A DNA stretch of 27,771 bases, from positions 1 to 27,771 of the forward strand of contig JBHGBF010000044.1 of NCBI GenBank assembly GCA_041946865.1, read 5' to 3'. The notes below the pieces were generated by a model. The model was not told the origin of the DNA. It searched no databases and was given only the letters and a program-made list of their open reading frames with translations. Positions 24,281 through 27,771 of the stretch are shown here, piece after piece. Numbering within the stretch: position 1 is the stretch's first letter; each line of letters starts with the position of its first letter. The stretch is from RPQK01 sp041946865. GTDB lineage: Bacteria > Acidobacteriota > UBA6911 > RPQK01. Position numbers and translations under genes: made by a program.

Positions 24281-26245
24281 TTACTCACGCTCCTCGTACT
24301 GCAGCTTGATCGACTGGATGACGTTCGGGTCGGCCAGGGTCGTGGTATCGCCTAGCACATGGCCTTCCGCAATGTCCCGGAGCAGCCGGCGCATGATTTT
24401 CGCGCTACGCGTCTTCGGCAGTTCCGCGGTGATAAAGATCTTGTCCGGACGGGCGATGGGGCCGATCCGTTCGGTTACGTGCTTTTTCAGCTCTTCGATG
24501 AGTTCTTTGTGCGGTCTTGTTTCATCCGCCCTTAACGTGACAAAAGCTGCAATCGCCTGTCCCTTGATCTCGTGCGCTATGCCGATGACCGCCGCCTCGG
24601 CCACTGAGTCGTGGCTGACCAAGGCGCTTTCCAACTCCATGGTCCCGATGCGATGGCCGGCGACATTGAGAACGTCATCCACCCGCCCGAGAATCCAGTA
24701 GTAGCCTTCGGCGTCCCGTTTGGCGCCATCGCCGGTGAAGTACCTACCCGCAAACCGGTCCCAATACTGCCGCCGCCACCGGTCCGGGTCGCCCCAGATG
24801 GTGCGGGCCATGGCAGGCCAGGGACGTCGCAACACCAGATAGCCGCCGCCTCCCAGCGGCACAGATTCACCGCGGTCGTTGACCACATCCGCATCAATCC
24901 CCGGAAGCGGGAACGTCGCCGAACCAGGCTTCAGCTCGGTAATACCGGGCAGGGGAGCTATCATCATCATACCCGTCTCGGTTTGCCACCAGGTATCGAC
25001 GACCGGAACCCGGTCTCCTCCAATGTGCTTCCGGTACCACACCCAGGCTTCCGGGTTAATCGGCTCGCCGACCGTCCCCAGCAATCTCACGGAAGACAGG
25101 TCGTGGCGCGCCGGATACTCGGTACCCCAGCGCATGAAGGCCCTGATCGCGGTGGGAGCCGTGTACAGCACATTAATCCGGTGCTTTTCCACGATGGCCC
25201 AGAACCTGTCTTTGTCAGGGTAGTCCGGCGCTCCCTCGTACATCATTGAAGTAGCGCCAAGGGAAAGCGGGCCGTAGACGATGTAGCTGTGCCCCGTGAC
25301 CCAGCCGATGTCCGCCGTGCACCAATAGGTGTCAGTGTCCTTCAAGTCGAGGACTGTGGCTGAGGTCGTCAGGGTACCGACGAGGTAGCCGGCGGTAGTG
25401 TGCAGGAGCCCCTTGGGTTTCCCCGTGGTCCCGGAAGTGTAGAGGATGTACAGAGGATGCTCGCTATCGAGCCGGACAGGTTCTACCACCTGGGCGCCGC
25501 TGCGATCCATTTCGCGATGCCACCAATGGTCGCGACCCTCGGTCATCGGCACGCGTGTCGCGTTCATCACCCGGTTGACCACCAGCACGTTGCGGACCGA
25601 TGGGCAGGTTTTCAGAGCCCGGTCCACGTTCTCTTTGAGAGGCACGATGTTCCCGCGGCGCCAGGCGCCGTCGGCGGTAATCACCAGCCTGGCTTCGGAA
25701 TCCTGAAGTCGATCCGCCAGCGCATCGGGGCTGAAACCGCCGAAAACCACGGTGTGCGGGGCGCCGATGCGCGCGCAAGCGAGCATGGCAATGGCCAGTT
25801 CGGGGACCATACCCATGTAGATCGCGACTCTATCGCCCTGCTGGACACCGAAGCGCAACAGGGTCGCGGCACAGCGGTTTACTTCACGGTAGAGATCCTG
25901 GTAAGTCAGGATGCGCTCATCTCCCGGCTCGCCCTCCCAGATGATGGCAGCCTTGTTCTTTCGCCAGGTCCGGACGTGACGATCCAGGCAGTTGTAGCTC
26001 GCGTTCAGTTGTCCACCGGGAAACCATTTCGCCATCGGCAGGTCCCATTCGAGAACTTTGTCCCACGGTTTGAACCAGTCCAGCTCCCTGGCCATTTCGG
26101 CCCAGAATCCTTCCGGATCGCGCCGCGCCCGCTCATAGACAGCTGGATCGCTCCATCGGGCCACCGCCCGAAATTCCGGCGATGGCGCATAGCGCCGTTC
26201 CTCATGCAACAAAGTGTCGATACTGCCCGTTCTGGTATCTCCCAT
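24281..26245 (-). CDS. acs: Acetyl-CoA synthetase, AMP-forming
   Basis: Activates acetate to acetyl-CoA through acetyl-AMP. The 654-residue length is standard for the family. ILYTSGTTGKPKG is the P-loop-like A3 motif, GTVGEPINPEAW and DTWWQTETG follow, and the catalytic lysine is Lys616 in PKTRSAKIMRRLLR. The residue before this lysine is Ala where most Acs proteins have Gly. That lysine is the one regulated by Pat acetylation in studied bacteria, and a Pat-like enzyme is encoded in this window. AGGAGG lies three bases before the ATG at 26245. A candidate promoter is in the 147-bp upstream gap. Confidence 0.97.
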   Translation of the reverse strand: MGDTRTGSIDTLLHEERRYAPSPEFRAVARWSDPAVYERARRDPEGFWAEMARELDWFKPWDKVLEWDLPMAKWFPGGQLNASYNCLDRHVRTWRKNKAAIIWEGEPGDERILTYQDLYREVNRCAATLLRFGVQQGDRVAIYMGMVPELAIAMLACARIGAPHTVVFGGFSPDALADRLQDSEARLVITADGAWRRGNIVPLKENVDRALKTCPSVRNVLVVNRVMNATRVPMTEGRDHWWHREMDRSGAQVVEPVRLDSEHPLYILYTSGTTGKPKGLLHTTAGYLVGTLTTSATVLDLKDTDTYWCTADIGWVTGHSYIVYGPLSLGATSMMYEGAPDYPDKDRFWAIVEKHRINVLYTAPTAIRAFMRWGTEYPARHDLSSVRLLGTVGEPINPEAWVWYRKHIGGDRVPVVDTWWQTETGMMMIAPLPGITELKPGSATFPLPGIDADVVNDRGESVPLGGGGYLVLRRPWPAMARTIWGDPDRWRRQYWDRFAGRYFTGDGAKRDAEGYYWILGRVDDVLNVAGHRIGTMELESALVSHDSVAEAAVIGIAHEIKGQAIAAFVTLRADETRPHKELIEELKKHVTERIGPIARPDKIFITAELPKTRSAKIMRRLLRDIAEGHVLGDTTTLADPNVIQSIKLQYEERE

Positions 26246-26288
26246 GGGACCTCCTGTTTGTGGGCTTCTTCTGGAAAATCTTCAATTC

Positions 26289-26317
26289 AGATTAGCGGAT
26301 GCGGCCAGGCATTACAA
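26289..26317 (-). promoter_or_regulatory. Candidate promoter for acs
   Basis: On the minus strand TTGTAA (26312-26317, four of six to TTGACA) and TAATCT (26289-26294, three of six to TATAAT) are separated by exactly 17 bp. The start would be near 26282, giving a leader of about 37 nt. The matches are modest, so this is a tentative call. Confidence 0.3.
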
Positions 26318-26392
26318 TCACACCCCCCGGGCACGGCGGGCGGCGATCCAAACCCATTGTCTCCAAGCCTGATCCAAAACGGCGCCTCCACG

Positions 26393-26959
26393 CTACTCCC
26401 CTGCCAGACCAAGCCGGTCAGCCACGCGGGCCATGGCGGCGATGACAAAAGCGATGTGCTGGTCCAAATCCATCCCCAGGGCGGCCGCGCTTTCGTAAAT
26501 CTCTTCCCGGTTGACCGAGCGGGCGAAAGCTTTGTCTTTCAGTTTCTTCTTGACCGAGGAAACGGGCAGTTCGGCCACTTTCTTTCCGGGCCTGACGAGC
26601 GTGGCGGCAGTGATAAAACCGCACAGCTCGTCGACCGCGAAAAGCACTTTTTCGATCGGTCTTTCCCGGGGCAGGTTCAGATGCTGGGCGTGTGACTTGA
26701 CGGCATAGATGATGTCGGGCGGGAAACCGCGTTCCTCCAGGATCGCAGCTCCGACCTGCGGATGTTCGGCCGCGGTTGGATGCTGCTCGTAGTCGAAATC
26801 GTGAATGAGCCCGACAAAGCCCCACTTTTCGGGGTCTTCACTGAATTTCTCGGCATAGTCCCGCATGGCCGCCTCGACGGCCAAAGCGTGCTTGATCAGG
26901 CTGTCGTTTTTCGTAAACTCGGTAAGAAGCTGCCAGGCGACTTCGCGGTTGATCTCCAT
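26393..26959 (-). CDS. HD-domain (HDIG-type) predicted hydrolase
   Basis: A 188-residue HD-superfamily protein, likely a metal-dependent phosphohydrolase of unknown substrate. The HD ligands are His24 (IKHALAVE), His53-Asp54 (LIHDFDYE) and Asp110 (FAVDEL), with a further conserved HPQVGA (66-71) and SHAQH around 89-93. It matches the small stand-alone HDIG proteins found in many bacteria rather than Ppx, RelA or tRNA nucleotidyltransferase. No Shine-Dalgarno is apparent at the ATG. It lies between hpt (86 bp upstream, across a palindrome) and acs (147 bp downstream), all on the same strand. With hpt upstream a nucleotide substrate is conceivable but unproven. Confidence 0.85.
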   Translation of the reverse strand: MEINREVAWQLLTEFTKNDSLIKHALAVEAAMRDYAEKFSEDPEKWGFVGLIHDFDYEQHPTAAEHPQVGAAILEERGFPPDIIYAVKSHAQHLNLPRERPIEKVLFAVDELCGFITAATLVRPGKKVAELPVSSVKKKLKDKAFARSVNREEIYESAAALGMDLDQHIAFVIAAMARVADRLGLAGE

Positions 26960-26973
26960 AGTCTAAAAGCGTT

Positions 26974-27030
26974 TATCCACGAACCGACACAAACCAGCAC
27001 GAACGATTTGTTCGGGTTGGTTCATGGATA
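26974..27030. repeat. Intergenic imperfect palindrome, TATCCACGAACC type (copy C)
   Basis: TATCCACGAACC (26974-26985) and GGTTCATGGATA (27019-27030) are inverted copies matching at 11 of 12 positions. Between them the sequence has partly repeating CACGAA/ACCAGCAC words, so longer alternative pairing is possible. It occupies most of the gap between hpt and the HD-domain gene and shares the CCACGAA end with copies A and B. Confidence 0.6.
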
Positions 27031-27045
27031 GAGGCTCTCCTCCCT

Positions 27046-27579
27046 TCAATCCCCCAGAATCCCAATATAAGGCAAGTTGCGGAACTGCTGATCAAAATCC
27101 AAACCGTATCCCACGACGAAACTGTCCGGGACTTCAAACCCAAGATAATCAACGATGACGTCGACCTTGCGTCGCGAAGGTTTGGAGAGAAGTGCGCAGA
27201 CGCGCAGGGACGCCGGATTCCGGCTCTTGAGGTTACCCACCAGGTAGTTCAGCGTGAGCCCGGTATCGACAATATCTTCGACCAGGATCACGTCAGCGCC
27301 GTCGATACTGTTTTCCAGGTCCTTGAGGAGCTGGACCTGTCCTGAGGTTTCGGTCGCGCTGCCGTAGCTGGAAAGCGCCATGAAATCGACCTCCAGCTCA
27401 AGGTCAATATGGCGGATGAGGTCAGCCAGGAAAACCGCAGCGCCCCGCAGCACGCCGACCAGCAGCGGCGATCTGCCCCTGTAGTCCCGTGTGATTTCTT
27501 TCCCCAGCGACCGTACCCTTCGCTTGATAGTGGACGCGTCCAGTAGCACGCTCAGCACTTCAGTCTTGGCTTTTCGCAT
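27046..27579 (-). CDS. hpt: Hypoxanthine phosphoribosyltransferase
   Basis: Salvages hypoxanthine or guanine with PRPP to IMP or GMP. With the ATG at 27579 it has 177 residues, the usual length. The PRPP-binding loop is LVEDIVDTGLTL (99-110), and VGVLRGAAVFLADL (41-54) and MALSSYGS (67-74) are standard. In-frame ATGs at 27594 and 27711 exist; the longer forms add a non-family extension, and none has a clear ribosome site. It is the first complete gene of the minus-strand run hpt, HD hydrolase, acs, DUF72. Confidence 0.94.
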   Translation of the reverse strand: MRKAKTEVLSVLLDASTIKRRVRSLGKEITRDYRGRSPLLVGVLRGAAVFLADLIRHIDLELEVDFMALSSYGSATETSGQVQLLKDLENSIDGADVILVEDIVDTGLTLNYLVGNLKSRNPASLRVCALLSKPSRRKVDVIVDYLGFEVPDSFVVGYGLDFDQQFRNLPYIGILGD

Positions 27580-27771
27580 GGGACAATTAAACATACTTGC
27601 ACTGAAAGCCTGCTTCGCTGCCTCCCAGTTGATACGGGCGTTAGTGCAGTTCCCCGCCGGCGAATCCTTCGAGCCTCCGGCCGCCGCTCGGTCACGCAAA
27701 CCTTTTCGCAACGTAACCGCTCAGTTTTCTGCGAGCGAAGCGGCAGGCGCTTTCGGAGTTCATCATGCCCC
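27580..27771 (-). other. Upstream region of hpt to window end
   Basis: These 192 bp hold no gene I can identify. A minus-strand frame enters from the window edge and stops at 27692-27694 after about 24 residues, ending ...SGYVAKRFA; it could be the tail of an upstream gene but is too short to recognise. No convincing promoter for hpt is seen. Confidence 0.2.

Noticed and set aside
25400..26695. Plus-strand 431-codon frame opposite acs and the HD gene
   Set aside because: It spans two well-supported genes and their gap on the other strand and shows no domains.

Overview
The window is a dense, GC-rich bacterial chromosome segment of core and energy-metabolism genes. I see no phage, plasmid, insertion sequence, CRISPR array, tRNA or rRNA. 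The best guess for the host is an acidobacterium or a close relative. The clues are the FmdB-type zinc-ribbon protein with its FKGSGWYVTDY stretch, an RpoH-like sigma factor of the deltaproteobacterial/acidobacterial style, many GTG starts and weak or absent Shine-Dalgarno sites. This rests on memory of protein families and was not tested by search.

Left block (180-8025, all minus strand). In transcription order this reads: a WalJ/YycJ-like metallo-beta-lactamase hydrolase, purB, pncB, npdG, cofD, cofC, cofE and an RpoH-like sigma factor. Several junctions are tight (4-nt overlap, 2-nt gap, 14-nt overlap), so much of it may be one transcript. Its centre is the late pathway for the deazaflavin cofactor F420: CofC and CofD build F420-0, CofE adds glutamate, and NpdG exchanges electrons between F420 and NADP. 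The CofG/CofH (FbiC) chromophore synthase is not here.

Middle block (8037-13899). Plus strand: two overlapping radical-SAM RNA-modification genes (rlmN, mtaB) and pgeF. Minus strand: acpS, and a small operon fmdB-purD-purE with two visible promoters. Two divergent gene pairs are separated by only 11 and 19 bp. A long imperfect inverted repeat fills most of the convergent mtaB/acpS gap, and a perfect 9-bp hairpin lies between pgeF and purE.

Right block (14134-23478, plus strand). A Ycf46-like AAA ATPase is followed by a 916-residue fusion of ADP-forming acyl-CoA synthetase with a GNAT acetyltransferase (Pat-like), then the [NiFe]-hydrogenase maturation set hypF-hypC-hypD-hypE. Neither hypA, hypB nor hydrogenase subunits are in the window. 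The end block (23492-27579, minus strand) holds hpt, an HD-domain hydrolase, AMP-forming acetyl-CoA synthetase (acs) and a DUF72 protein.

Three short imperfect palindromes that share a CCACGRA-type end lie in intergenic gaps at about 18575, 24226 and 26974 and look like one dispersed repeat family. Purine genes (purB, purD, purE, hpt, pgeF) recur across the window in separate units. Gaps are short throughout. The longest, 234 bp between fmdB and the ATPase, holds the fmdB promoters. Positions 1-179 hold nothing I can support. I found no clearly new system. The most worthwhile leads are the F420 cluster in this host, the Pat-like enzyme together with Acs, the palindrome family and the long inverted repeat.
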